Below, one piece after another: positions 10,738-21,380 of a DNA stretch of 53,294 nt. How positions within the stretch are numbered: the stretch's first letter is position 1; each line of letters starts with the position of its first letter. Source of the stretch: Moniliophthora roreri (lineage: Eukaryota; Basidiomycota; Agaricomycetes; Agaricales; Marasmiaceae); assembly GCA_001466705.2 (NCBI GenBank), contig LATX02000031.1, positions 1 through 53,294 of the forward strand. The letters run 5' to 3'. The position numbers and the translations under genes are program-made. The notes under the pieces are model-generated. The model was not told where the DNA came from, ran no database searches, and worked only from the letters and a program-made list of their open reading frames with translations.

Positions 10738-11038
10738 TAGTGATGTTGCGGGCCCGGCTCGGCTCAAAGCCCCGGGCTTAGGCCTGGCTTGAGAGGGCTC
10801 AGGCTCACCAAACATCGAGCCCGAGCCATAGGCAGGGCCCGGCTTAGGCCAGGGCTTTTGGGTATCACTTGCCTACAGCCACGTGCTGCATTTTCCATCA
10901 TATCGTCTAGGGCTCGGGCCCTGGGCTTGGGCTTTCAGAAATGCAAGCCCGAGCCCTGAGCCCGGTCGAAGCCCTACAGTAGGGCTCGGCTCGGTCAGGC
11001 CTGGCTTCAGGGCTTGAGTCGAGCCCTCAACATCACTA
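10738..11038. mobile_element. 301-bp hAT-type MITE
   Basis: The termini TAGTGATGTTG and CAACATCACTA are perfect inverses of each other, and the similarity extends inward with a few mismatches. Exact 8-bp copies of ATAGTAGG flank the element. The interior is rich in GGGCTCGG-type and GGCCC-type short motifs in both orientations and has no coding capacity. TIRs starting TAGTG together with an 8-bp target duplication identify the hAT superfamily. The intact duplication indicates a fairly recent, uncorrected insertion. Confidence 0.88.
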
Positions 11039-11046
11039 ATAGTAGG
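11039..11046. repeat. 8-bp target-site duplication, right
   Basis: An exact copy of ATAGTAGG lies directly after the MITE. Confidence 0.85.
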
Positions 11047-11270
11047 GGGTCTCTGCACTCGTCGCCCTCCTAGAAGGCTCTATAAGTCGACTCAAGTAAG
11101 TCAGCTAACCTTATCGAGCCTTGCTGACTCGTTTTCGTTGTGTAGCTTGCTATGTGATCCGAAGGTATAATGCTAGCAGGTGGAACGACGGGAAGCAATC
11201 GGACAAGATGTACGCGTCTGGTTGCTATGATTGGTATCTCTGGTGACCGCCTCAAAATGCTCAAGTAATC

Positions 11271-11500
11271 GTCTCATCACTTTCTAACCGGCTTGAAGCC
11301 TCGCCGACTCGTTCCCATTGTGTAGCTCCCTTCGTATTGGGATGTCGGAACGCATGAAGCAGGTGCAGGGAAGCGAATCAATAGGCCAACAGGTACGTGT
11401 CTGGTAGCTATGACTTACACCCCTGATGATAATCTTAGACGTAGGGAAACCAGCGTTGTTACATCTATGCACAGACTTCAACCACATTCACCAGTGCTAC
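11271..11500 (+). pseudogene. Gene-family copy 3, internal exon fragment
   Basis: CTCGCCGACTCGTTCCCATTGTGTAG and the following exon, with a GTACGTGTCTGGTAG donor region, align with the intron 1/exon 2/intron 2 segment of copies 1 and 2. No first exon or upstream block is present, so this is a partial tandem duplicate. Downstream sequence to about 11,760 stays open for about 106 codons, but its relation to copy 1 exon 3 is unclear. Confidence 0.45.
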
Positions 11501-12423
11501 AGCCATGATAAACACCCAAAAGGGCATACTCCTGCTATTCTTACTCGCTTCTCACTCAGACAGAAATCATCCCTTCAATCCTTCGAAACCTCCATATCAT
11601 TCGCTCCGAACCACTACCTTGTATGCACCTCATGGATGCTTGTGCACCTACAGCTAGGTCACCGTTCAGACGCCCTGCACTTAACATGGGAGGATGCACA
11701 CCGGACGCATTGCCCTGGTCAATGCATCCGGTGGCATCATAAATGAAAACTACCATGTCTCGCTATTAGTACGTCATGATAATCTTTTCGCAATCATTAA
11801 CGACTTTTATGTTCAAGTTTCTACAATCACGTCCTTGTCATTCTGTCGTCGCTGGTTTACCATCACACCTTACATTACTGTTTCACGTTCATGCTGACAT
11901 TTTGTAAATCTCTAGTTCCCATAATCATTCAAGTATCCTCCGATGCAGCATGTGCGCGCTCACCCTAAAGCTGCAGGCTCTGCATGCCTTCCTCGTGACA
12001 GCCGATTTCAAGCTAAAAACAGAGGGAGGGTCGGAGAGGAATTTTTCCGTGCTCCATGTGCCCTGTTTATATTTATAGCGGTTGTCATGTGGATGTTGTT
12101 TTTTAACACGGTTTTGTGCGTAGCGCGTCAATACATTCCTAGGTTCTTGCCTTATTTTTGCCTATAGAGATTTGATGTTGCGACGAAGAGAACACGACAC
12201 GACTCGATGATATAGGACATTCAAGCGAATGCAGGATGAGATGCAACACCTGTTCGTCGCTATCGATGCCAAGTTCAGTCCTGGACTTGAGACTATTATT
12301 GGGTAGACCGGTCAATTACTGCACCGTCAATTACAGTAACATGGACTGTAGCAGAACCGTGCGTCTATAGAACCAGTCCCACACAATACATACGATCGTC
12401 AAGCTTACAAGTTGTAAGTGCCC
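11501..12423. other. Intergenic region, possible decayed coding sequence
   Basis: Open stretches of 67-106 codons occur at 11,426-11,897 and 11,943-12,167 without recognisable motifs. Part may be the degraded 3' end of gene-family copy 3. The right edge is the stop of the F-box gene. Confidence 0.35.
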
Positions 12424-13638
12424 TTAATCATAAACGTAGCACATCTTCAACAACCCTTTCCTGTTGCAGTTTGGAAACAGCAACCGGCCTTGCCTCTCCA
12501 AGTCCACCTCATCCATATCATGATGAGCCCCCGATCTTTCACATACTGTCCCTTCGACCTTGACAATCGGAAGTTCTACATCTCGCAGGTCGGGGTACCG
12601 AACCAAGCCTGACAAAACCTGGTCAAGCTTGGCGATTAGCCCGTGCAGAGGTCGAAAGACTTCCCAAGACCGAAGAACAATTGCCGTCACATGTGGTATC
12701 GTCGACCTGCAACCTCTCACAAATGCTTTGCAATCTGCCTTGATAGTCCAGCTCGGGATCATATGAAAGTGAATATGCCTCGACAAGCAGGCGATGACTC
12801 TAAAGTCGTTGGGATTTGAGCGAAGTTCGAGTTCACAGTGCTTGAGGCACTTATTCCTCACTGTTAAACTCGACTCCAGGAATTGGTTAATCATGGTAAA
12901 CTGTGCTTTAAGCTCTGGAAATTCAATAGTGATGGAGAGGTGTTCTAACGTAGAACAAGATTCCAGGATTTGAAGAGACATTTGACTCGCCGGGACCTCG
13001 ATGTGTGTGAGTGATGCAAAGGAGGATAGTGTGTCGGATAAGGATTTGCGGGAGCACAGTTCTGGGCCCTCGAGAGTCAGATGGATGACTCGTGGAAAGG
13101 CTGAGAAAAGGAGGTGCTCTAGGAGCTCTTCCATGTCGATATATGATATAGTGAGATGCTGAACGTTCCAGGAGAGTTTCTGGGCATACGTCTGCATCAT
13201 GTCTCGTTCTTCCCCGGACCTTTCCCTGAGCCATGATAGCAGCATTTTGAATGCTGATAAGCGACGTCTGCAATAATGGTCTCGGTGTGCCAACTGCCTG
13301 AAAATGCTGTCAACGCCTGCCGTCAATTCAACGTGTGTTGGTCCGGCGTTGGGTATAGTACAGAGGGGATGAGAGCAAATCTCGATGATTTTCGCAGTGG
13401 TATATTCAATCGACCTGATTTGTCGGTCATTGCGGTGTCGCCGAGGCAGTGGCGATGGAAGAAAGCGGAGTTTTTGGAATAGGTGTTTACGGGACGCGGA
13501 AAGCCATGAGCGAGACACCAATGATACACATATCAGTGCTGTTGCATCAGCCGAGAGCTCGTCGACGATGAGATCAACTAGTTCTTGAGCGAGGTGCATT
13601 GGAAAAAACTGTACTTGAAGCTGATCATTGGAATTCAT
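12424..13638 (-). CDS. F-box domain protein of the mushroom type
   Basis: The frame gives 404 residues from the ATG at 13638. Residues of about 10-50 form an F-box-like segment (LAQELVDLIVDEL, then CVSLVSRSWLSASRKHLFQ). The remaining 350 residues are leucine-rich, with repeated L-x-L and HLT-type beta-strand motifs, as in the degenerate leucine-rich tails of agaricomycete F-box proteins. Such proteins recruit substrates to SCF ubiquitin ligases through Skp1; the target here is unknown. The frame extends upstream to 13791, but those 51 residues are arginine-rich and precede the usual short lead-in, so 13638 (or 13662) is preferred. No intron is needed. The gene is convergent with nothing close by. 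Confidence 0.75.
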   Translation of the reverse strand: MNSNDQLQVQFFPMHLAQELVDLIVDELSADATALICVSLVSRSWLSASRKHLFQKLRFLPSPLPRRHRNDRQIRSIEYTTAKIIEICSHPLCTIPNAGPTHVELTAGVDSIFRQLAHRDHYCRRRLSAFKMLLSWLRERSGEERDMMQTYAQKLSWNVQHLTISYIDMEELLEHLLFSAFPRVIHLTLEGPELCSRKSLSDTLSSFASLTHIEVPASQMSLQILESCSTLEHLSITIEFPELKAQFTMINQFLESSLTVRNKCLKHCELELRSNPNDFRVIACLSRHIHFHMIPSWTIKADCKAFVRGCRSTIPHVTAIVLRSWEVFRPLHGLIAKLDQVLSGLVRYPDLRDVELPIVKVEGTVCERSGAHHDMDEVDLERQGRLLFPNCNRKGLLKMCYVYD

Positions 13639-14496
13639 CGTAGCCAGTAAGATATGGGACATACTTAGAAAGACTGAGAATGAACGAGATCGTGGCCAGG
13701 ACTTGAGAAGAGCAGAGTATATATATGGCAGAATAGAACAATGGCGTGAGATCCAACAAAGTCTGAATCCCCGACGTGGCAATGATCCCATTGTTCATTA
13801 TTCTGGGGAGGCAATGATGAGATGTCACGAATCGATCTGACCAGGTATTTTTTCCAAGGTATGCAAATTATACATGGAGCGTTGGCAATTACCTGGTAGG
13901 TTGCTAAATGCAGAACAATGCAAGCTTGTAGGAAGGCGATGTGAAGATCCATCGATAGTGAATGTTTATTTAGCGTAGATAAGAGATACGCGGCTGTGTA
14001 ATGCCGAGAATCATCCCTTGAAACGAGAAAACAAATGCAAGATGGTTATATTACATACCGCGCCAGTCCAGCCTTCATCAGTTTGCATCCAAATCCTAGA
14101 AAATATCTCCCTTTATTCCAGAATGAGACTGAATTTGCGTAAAAAGCCGTGTATTCGTTGGCCGTCGCGCAGCTATATCCGTACCTTTGGAGGGAATGAT
14201 CGGAGCTGTCTAAGTTTAAATTACAGTAATAGATGAAAAGATTGAATTTACTAATCACGAACATGGGAATCGAGAGGAAGCAAGCTTACGAGAACGTTCC
14301 CACGCTCAATGGCTGTTTTCGATAACCATCATCTGGTACGTTGAGGTGATTTCCTTCTGTGAGATAGTTTGACATGTTTCCGTTTAAGCTACATAAAACG
14401 GGAGATGAAGACGATGAAAATCAAGGTCGAGCTCCGATATGCCAAGGTATGCGAAGTAAAATCTACATTCCCACTGCTTTGATATCCCCTTCGTAG
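13639..14496. other. Intergenic region and probable first exon of the BTB gene
   Basis: Short ORFs only. A stretch at about 14,409-14,450 ending in AAG|GTATGC is a plausible exon 1 donor for the BTB gene. Its reading frame could not be joined to exon 2 with confidence. Divergent promoters for the F-box and BTB genes are expected here. Confidence 0.35.
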
Positions 14497-15364
14497 TCTC
14501 AGATTGCAAGCTTGGGGTCGATATTACTCTTCAATCGTCAGATGGGAGGCTATTCGGGTCACATATGAAGAACCTTGAAACTTTCAATGCAGGATTCCCT
14601 AGCGCCGACAGTGTTACCAATCAGGAAGGAGATATCGTTCATTTATCGGAAGACGGAAAGACCCTGGAGCTGCTATTACGATTCTCCCACAATATCGAGC
14701 ACACAGAGATCTCAGAGCTAGGCTTGGCTACCGTGCTTTCTCTGGCAAAGGCTGCAGATAAGTACGGTAACGCTTTCGCTGCCGGAGCATGTAGGGAGGC
14801 TATCAAGTGTGTCCTCAAATCTTCGATTCCAAGATCCTGAATAGTGATTTTATTACAGTATCCTGGTCAAAAGCTCCCCAGATAACGCTCTTTTGGCAAT
14901 TCACTATAAGATGATGCATTCCGATTTCCGAAATGTTGACGAGGTCGTTCAGTCAACCATGAGGATTCCGTTACGGCAGGTCGTTGACACCTTGAAGGTT
15001 TCCTCACGAGTGCTCGGTACATATGTGCGTTCCAAGTTTTCGAAGTTTACGAATCAAATGATAATCTTGCCTATCACAGGTTCTATACAAAGAGCAATGG
15101 ACGATAGCACACCGGAATTTCGAAAAGGAATTAGATGATTCGAAGCGATTCCCATGCAACGAATCCAAGGACAGAGAGGTTGTTGCACTCTTTAAATCTA
15201 TGCTAAGGTCTTCACCCTCTCTTCTTGGATTCGAAGCAGCAGAGAAATTGTGCCAGCAGGTTTTCGGAATCGGTGTGTCCTCTAAATGGAGCGTCTCTGT
15301 TCCACCAGTGAAGGAAGCGCTCAGCAAATTTCCCAAGTGGGCGGAGGTATACGCGACGGTATAA
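14497..15364 (+). CDS. BTB/POZ domain protein
   Basis: Three exons were resolved: 14497-14806, 14859-15009 and 15080-15364, with GT-AG introns of 52 and 70 nt. The joined frame runs about 247 codons to the TAA at 15362. The N-terminal part reads DITLQSSDGRLFGSH, the start of a BTB fold as found in many Agaricomycete BTB proteins. The rest follows that family (LSLAKAADKYGN, then ALLAIHYK, and a C-terminal helical part ending VYATV). BTB domains mediate dimerisation and often act as Cullin-3 adaptors or chromatin regulators. No zinc finger, MATH or Kelch partner is visible, so the role is undetermined. The first exon with the start codon lies upstream and was not fixed, so the given start is the start of exon 2. 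Confidence 0.75.
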
Positions 15365-15553
15365 TAAACTGAGACAATTTTCGGTGTCTGAATTGTGTTG
15401 AATGGGTGAAGTGTCGAATAAACGTTAGCGCTGCAGTATTGTACCCAGAAACTGTCGAGTTCAAATATAGCATTCTCACCAAGCACAAGAGAACAAATAC
15501 ACAATGAATCAGGCGCATCCTAGAAACAACGCCACACATGCACAACAGAAAGG

Positions 15554-16251
15554 CTAGTTAGGCATTGGGAACACCTTCCATTCCCAATGCCTCCTATCCG
15601 CTTCACTAAGTGTGCCCGGATAATTCCTAGCCACAAACCCAACCCTCACTCCCGCCCTAAACTTTGGACTATCCCCATTCACAGCACTCCTCATGGCATA
15701 GAGAATCTGACTACCCTGCTGAACCTCAATGTTGTATTTGTCGATACACCGGTTGCACCCTGAACCACCATCCCAATCGTTAGGTTTATCGACGCCATAT
15801 TGGTATTCCTTTAGTTTGTAGTCTGGAGAGAAGAAGAAAAGGAAGAGCTTTTTGAATCGTAAGTGCATCAGGTACGGAAATGCGAAAGAATGGCGCCTCA
15901 CTCTTCCAATATCATCACCTTTCTCCTTTCGTTGAGCAATAGCAAGTGGTGTGCCCCAGAGCACCTCGTTAGCAGGAACGATGGTTCGGAACCCAGTGTG
16001 TTGGCCAAATTGGAAGGTGCTGGACACCGACTCCAAGACGATGTCACCCGTGGCGCCGCTCTGATAGATTAGGAAGGCTTGGCTGTGAGGTGCTTGAGCA
16101 CCAATAACGTTCCCCCGAGCGTTGATTCGGGGTGGCGGCTGGGATAGCACAGTGCCGCTAATGAACGCGAGAGCCTATAGACTGTTAACAGATGGGCTGG
16201 GAGGAAGGAGTCGGGAGAGCCTACAAAGAGAATTGCTTTGAAGAATCCCAT
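15554..16251 (-). CDS. Small secreted protein of unknown function
   Basis: Three exons on the minus strand, 16225-16251, 15919-16174 and 15554-15822, join in frame through GT-AG introns of 50 and 96 nt to give 183 residues. Exon 1 (MGFFKAILF) is completed by exon 2 (ALAFISGTVLS) into a hydrophobic signal peptide with a likely cleavage near LS-QP. The mature protein is about 164 residues with a CNRC pair, an aromatic-rich C-terminus and no transmembrane segment. Residues such as AFLIYQSGATGDIV suggest beta structure. It would be exported from the cell. It resembles no family I can name. The stop lies about 190 bp from the BTB stop, in convergent orientation. Confidence 0.7.
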
Positions 16252-17280
16252 TGTTGAGTGGAGAATGTGCTGTCAAGAGGTAAGTGCTTATATAGTCGAT
16301 GGTATAATCTTCGAACTTAACATCTGACCAGGACTCAAAGCTGCAATGAATTTTGAATGATTCCATGCAGTAGGAATGGTCTGAGAATGCACGGTGAGCG
16401 CTTTGAGAACAACACCAGCCTTCGACATCTCCGGCATTCCAAAACAACAGCTACTGGGCAGTGCGATAATCTCGGGAATATACCATGCTGGCATTCAAAT
16501 TGCCCAGTCCTTCCAAGAGGTGAATAAAACATTTGAGAAGCAGCGGTAGAAGTCATTGAGAATCGACGTTGTGCGCGACGGCATGGCGACACTCCAATAC
16601 AACTGGGCAGCAGGAATATGCCAGAACGTTGAATCATTCATGAGCGTCAACGCTAGTGGCGTGAAAGCTTATTAACCGAGGATGGTAATATTGCCGAAGA
16701 TTATGATCGCCTATACAACTTATTTAGTAGTAGGGCTCAGGCTGTACAGACACCTAGATGACTCGGCATTTATCCTTGCCATTTTTTACATTATAAGACT
16801 GGGCGTGAAAGCAGGACATCTGGTTGATGATATATATATGCCAACCTCGGAATTCGATGCATTCTGTAGGTATGCGAATGGGGAACACATTCAGCTCTTG
16901 GCTTGACGCTTTTCAGATAAGGAACAAATATGGTTGTCAGGAAAAGGCGAATTCATGGTGCCGCAGTCACTGGAGAAACATTTCTCAGTGAGGAGTAGCA
17001 TAGCGAAAAACTGACTGTGGTATGTTCGGGTTTCATTTCACTCCAGTTCTTATAAAAACGTGCTGTTCCTTCGAGAGTGCCAGTGACCTAAGTTCTTTGG
17101 AACGTGCTCCTGTACAGTTTCTACAATCATCCGTAATGACCGTGAAAGCCTCGAAGGATAACGGGCCAGGGAGAGACTTCTCGGCTAGTGAAAATAAGAA
17201 TTAGTTTCGCAGGAAACATTATTTATTGATTTGAAGCATACCTTTGACAGTGCGAGTCTCAGATGGGGCATATACAAATT
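16252..17280. other. Intergenic region at the edge of the gene-like compartment
   Basis: This contains the probable promoter of the secreted-protein gene on its left. A plus-strand ORF of 74 codons (16,682-16,906) is rich in hydrophobic residues but has no match I recognise. Composition changes to CpG-poor AT-rich DNA near 17,200. Confidence 0.4.
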
Positions 17281-17345
17281 CAAGTAACAGGTCAAGTAAC
17301 GTTACTTATGTTACTTTACTGTTACTCTAATTTACTTAGCTGTAC
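17281..17345. repeat. Degenerate TTACT/GTTAC repeat
   Basis: GTTACTT-type words recur six or more times within about 65 bp (GTAACGTTACTTATGTTAC and following). The same word family dominates 18,920-18,975 and 19,541-19,715. Confidence 0.5.
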
Positions 17346-20187
17346 CTTGACCCTCAAATTAGTTATTCTTCAAGATTGTAAATGTTTCTTGATTGTCTTT
17401 GAAGATGTTAGGAATCACTCCCTGTGTTGAGAAGAAATGGAGACATATAGTGCAGTGGAATGTGCTCAACTCACATCTGTAGCAAGAGCTTGCAAAGAAC
17501 CTTGAGGGTTGTAGGAGAGCAGTGTGCAGAGTAGTCAATGTAAATTGAACTGAGGATTGTAGCTACATACAGACATGCTTTTATACTACTCTAGAGGATA
17601 AGTTCCATGGATAAACAGTGAAACCTAGTAAGCTACTGAATACTTGTGAGAGAAAGTATCCAAGAATAATGTGCCTTAGTTAGACACAATGCAGTCATTG
17701 GTAGGTAGAAGAAGTTATACATGTGTACTACATGAGTTCTACTGTATTGTACATGAGGTTACATGAGGTTACAATACTCCTACTGGACAATAGAGCACTC
17801 TTATGACTATAGTGCAAGTTGCACAGTATGGTAAACACATTGTTTCAATGTGGCACAGTTAATCACAGATGCAAGTAATACAATAACTAATCTAACTAGA
17901 TTTGTATAGTACAGGTACTGTGCTTCAACACCCCATGATTTGTGTTGGTTGCAGTTGGGAGAGAAGATGTGTGAACACTGTTTTCCCATGATTCTTGGAA
18001 AGTAGTCTTCATCAAGACTGGGTTCCACCAACAAGTTAACATCCCTTCAGATGGCTGTGACAATGTGAGGAGGCTCTGATGCATATGTAGAGGTAGAGTA
18101 AATAATTTTTGAAGGTATATATGGGCTTGCAGGCTCAGGATGAAATGATAAAGTGAAAGATTATGTGTCAAGTAGGGAAATCATTGTGTGAGTGAGCAAT
18201 TATTCTATGGATACATTTCCTAGGATGAACAGCATTCAATTACACTTGAATACCTCTATTATGTGTCTTCTATTACACTCTGTGAGTTGTAAAGTCCATC
18301 AGAGGCATGTCAGGTGTAGTGCTCACACTTCAGGGGCCTATACATTTCACTAGGGACATTCACAATGAAGTAGTTACTGAACTACTGAGGGCTACTGTGC
18401 CTTACTGTGCCTCATGTAAATTACCTAGTGCCGTCATGCTATGATTTCCAAATTAAGACAATGATTTCTTCTTCCCAGCACTCATCATGCCTTCGACTAC
18501 ATATTGGCAGGAGATTATTGAAGCATACCAGCTCTTTATGCTCGTCTGCCTTGTAACTCCCTACTTATGCTCCTATGCTATCCCAGCACCTTGGTGCATG
18601 CTGTATGCCAGGTGTCAGGCCAGACACAATCCACAATATTCTATTTCTTGCCCCATACTACAATACTCTACTGTTAAGCTACACATAACAGCAGCACCAC
18701 TCACATGAGCATAGTTTAGAACTAAATTAGGTGTATCCTGCCTGTGTGTCTTAGCACTAGTTTGCTTGCAACATGTAAAACTACAGAAACCAAAAAAAAA
18801 AAGTATGACTTGCATTACTTGTGTTACTATTCTGTGACTAGTATGTGACTCTAGTGTGACTACAGTACTGTACAAAGCACATTAGCCTTCAGTAGCTCAG
18901 TAGCTACTTCACCATGAATGTCCCTACTGTAACAGATGACTGTAACATTACTGACATTACTGACTGTTACTTACCTTTGTCTCTAACTTTGTTATTATAT
19001 ATAAGTATTGATGACCACTGAGGCTCTCTAAGAGCTCACATTATGTCAAGAATAGGATTTGAACAATAGGACATCATTGCAGTTCAAGAGCAGAAGTTAT
19101 CTCAACACTTTCCCATGGTGGGTACTGACTTTCATTAAATAAGTCAATGCCTTCCCGAACCTCTGTCCCTCATCATTGTGAATAATAGACCATAAATAGG
19201 TCCTTCAGTCACCTCAGAATGCTGTGGAAGCAATACAAATTCTGACCATGTGTAAAGGTAGCATCTTGCAAGTACATTAACAAGGACACTTAATGGCAGA
19301 CAATTACTCCAAACAATTTTTCTGATACAGGGTGACCACCAGTAGCTCATGAATAAGATCCTGAACTAAGACAAGGCTATCTTCAGGCTGTGGGGTTAAA
19401 TGAAGCCTCTGGATTCCAGTTCTCATGGTCCTGCCACTCAAGAATGGGTTAAGCATGAAACAACTTAACATAAAAAGAATGAGTTGAGTTCAAATGATAG
19501 TGCATGGAATGAAAGTCTCACACTATTGCAGTAATTATGCAGACACTACTGACTGGTTACTGAATGTTACTGACACATTACTGATTTGTTCTTTCCCTTT
19601 ACTGCACCATTCCTTTCCATTTCTTACTGTTACTGTACTGTTACTGCTGTACTGTTACTGCACATTTACTGGAGTGTTACAGTACCATTACTGCTCTGCA
19701 CTAATTTGTTACTTGAATAGTACTGCTTAGCAACATTGCCTATTTACTATCTCCTATATACTGGGTTCAGTTTAGAGCAAGGTTTCTCATAGTGTTCTTT
19801 CTCCTCCTTCTTGATATGTTCCTGGTTTCATTGGTTCCACTCTATGGTATACTTGTCTGAGTGGTAATGTGTTCTGGGCTATTCATTCCAATAGTTGGTG
19901 CTGGAAACATGTATACTTACCTAAATGCTTACCTCAGTCTCTTCCTCATTGTCACAATCTTGGTCAATTGGCCTGAAATTAAAGTGATTATATGGAAAAC
20001 AGTTATCTTGATGGATACTAACATCAAGGCCCCATTGATAGTTCCCTGCCTTACCTGCTTCCTTTGACTGATCAAACATCTTGTGCTCCAGAACTGCTAG
20101 CAACTTTCCATCCACATCAACTGGTTGCTCTGGCTTGTCCTTCCCATCTTTGTTGCAGCCAGTATATTCAACCAGCCTCTCCCATGC
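17346..20187. other. CpG-poor decayed repeat DNA without a recognisable gene
   Basis: No ORF longer than about 91 codons carries a motif. The segment near 17,560-17,600 (CATACAGACATGCTTTTATAC) resembles 46,360-46,390, where a minus-strand TATAAAAGCA lies upstream of a retrotransposon gag. Both may be decayed LTR promoter regions of one element family. CpG dinucleotides are nearly absent; for example there are three in 18,001-18,600 by eye. Confidence 0.45.
19541..19715. repeat. Degenerate ACTGTTACTG tandem repeat
   Basis: TTACTG and GTTACTG words recur more than a dozen times, with the densest run at 19,620-19,700 (CTGTTACTGTACTGTTACTG). The units are imperfect in length and sequence. Confidence 0.6.
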
Positions 20188-20766
20188 TCACTGTTGAATA
20201 TACTTCTTGTGTCTGAGCTCATCTGACAGACAGTCTGGGTCCAATTCAAACTCAGTGCCATCCCAATGTCCAATCCAGATCATTAATGCATCCTGAAGTA
20301 TACCATCCACAATCCAATAAGGTGCTATATCTCTTATTCCAGGAATCTTCTTGGATATCCAGTTGATGATTTGGGATTGAGTTTCAACAGAAAGACCATT
20401 AGTGAAGTATACAACATGTATCTGTTGGCACTGCAGAAACTTAATGCTTGGGAAGTCCTTGGCATTAATGTTTTCCCAATCAAATATCAGATGTGTGAAT
20501 TGATCTATGTGAGGTGACAGGACAATGTCAATTTCATCAGTGTATGGGAGTGATTTTTGGGAATCCTCAATGATTTCCTTATTTGCTATGTCAATAGATT
20601 GCAGCTCTAGTGTGGTTGTCCACCTTCTGAGCTGTAAAAGATTAGCATCACCTCTGAATGATTTCTTAAGATCACTCACACAGATACCTCTTCAACCATC
20701 TGCATTGTGCCATAATGCATCCACTATTCTCAAAGTTGACACCTCACAGAAGGTGCCTGGGGTATA
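20188..20766 (-). pseudogene. Decayed gene fragment, possible F-box/leucine-rich tail
   Basis: A minus-strand frame is open for about 163 codons below 20,679 and continues upstream past one in-frame TGA at 20692-20694 into LRIVDALWHNADG. Motifs include LIFDWENINAKDFPSI, VVYFTNGL and MIWIGHWDGTEFELDPDC. The pattern of short beta-strand and leucine segments resembles the leucine-rich tail of mushroom F-box proteins, but no F-box is present and the assignment is weak. The TGA follows GGT and is a plausible CGA to TGA change. No ATG starts the longer frame. Confidence 0.35.
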
Positions 20767-21380
20767 ACTGGCCTCTGGAGCAACATGATTCCCTCACCAC
20801 CACTTCACAGTCCATCTATTCTTGGTGCAGGGTGAGATGAGATGAGCAGAGTACCAAAGGAAATTTCTATCATTTACTAGAACAGTTTGCCCATGTCTAA
20901 CAGTTCATAAGTAAAGAGCATAAATGCTGATTTGAGGTTAAACATACTGCAGTCTCTTGGAAACATCTTGGCAGAATTGGATGGTATTCAGTCTAAAGCA
21001 ACAAATTAGTTCACATCCACTTGAGCCCACAAAACACTCACAATTCTGTATTCTGTTTAATAGTCCCAGGTTTTGAAGATTTTTGCTCTTCACCATCTGA
21101 GCATTTATGACAAAAAAACATGTCTTGTGCACAGACATTATTGCCAGTTGGGTGGCATGCTACATGTGAGTACTGTTCACACAGATCACATTGAATGGCA
21201 TGCTAGTGAACTGCTTGATGGTTTCCATCACGATTTTCACCACATCTACAGTCAAAAGGCATTGGTGTTGCCAGTGGTGATGAGTCTTCCTCTGGAGAAG
21301 GCAACCTGGTGTTTGCAGCCACTGAGGTATAATTATTATTGGCAACAACAGAATCAAGAAGGAATTTAGAGACAGAGTCA
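20767..21380. other. Decayed spacer, nothing recognised
   Basis: AT-rich and CpG-free apart from single sites; only short ORFs. Confidence 0.4.

Larger units (their letters stand above)
10620..11270 (+). pseudogene. Gene-family copy 2, disrupted in exon 1 by a hAT MITE
   Basis: The upstream block (GACAAAGCG, the TGTGACAG inverted repeat, the T-run) and the ATG at 10720 align with the start of the gene at 7471. Eighteen bases of exon 1 follow the ATG, including the first target duplication, and then the 301-bp MITE at 10738-11038 interrupts it. Exon 1 resumes at 11039 and reaches the same GACTCAAGTAAG donor as copy 1. An equivalent TTGTGTAG acceptor and a degenerate second exon follow. Besides the insertion, the exon carries in-frame stops, so it cannot encode the copy 1 product. 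The tandem neighbours indicate local duplication. Confidence 0.6.

Noticed and set aside
13639..13791. 51-residue N-terminal extension of the F-box protein
   Set aside because: Arginine-rich and hydrophobic sequence upstream of the usual short lead-in; the ATG at 13638 gives the normal F-box position.
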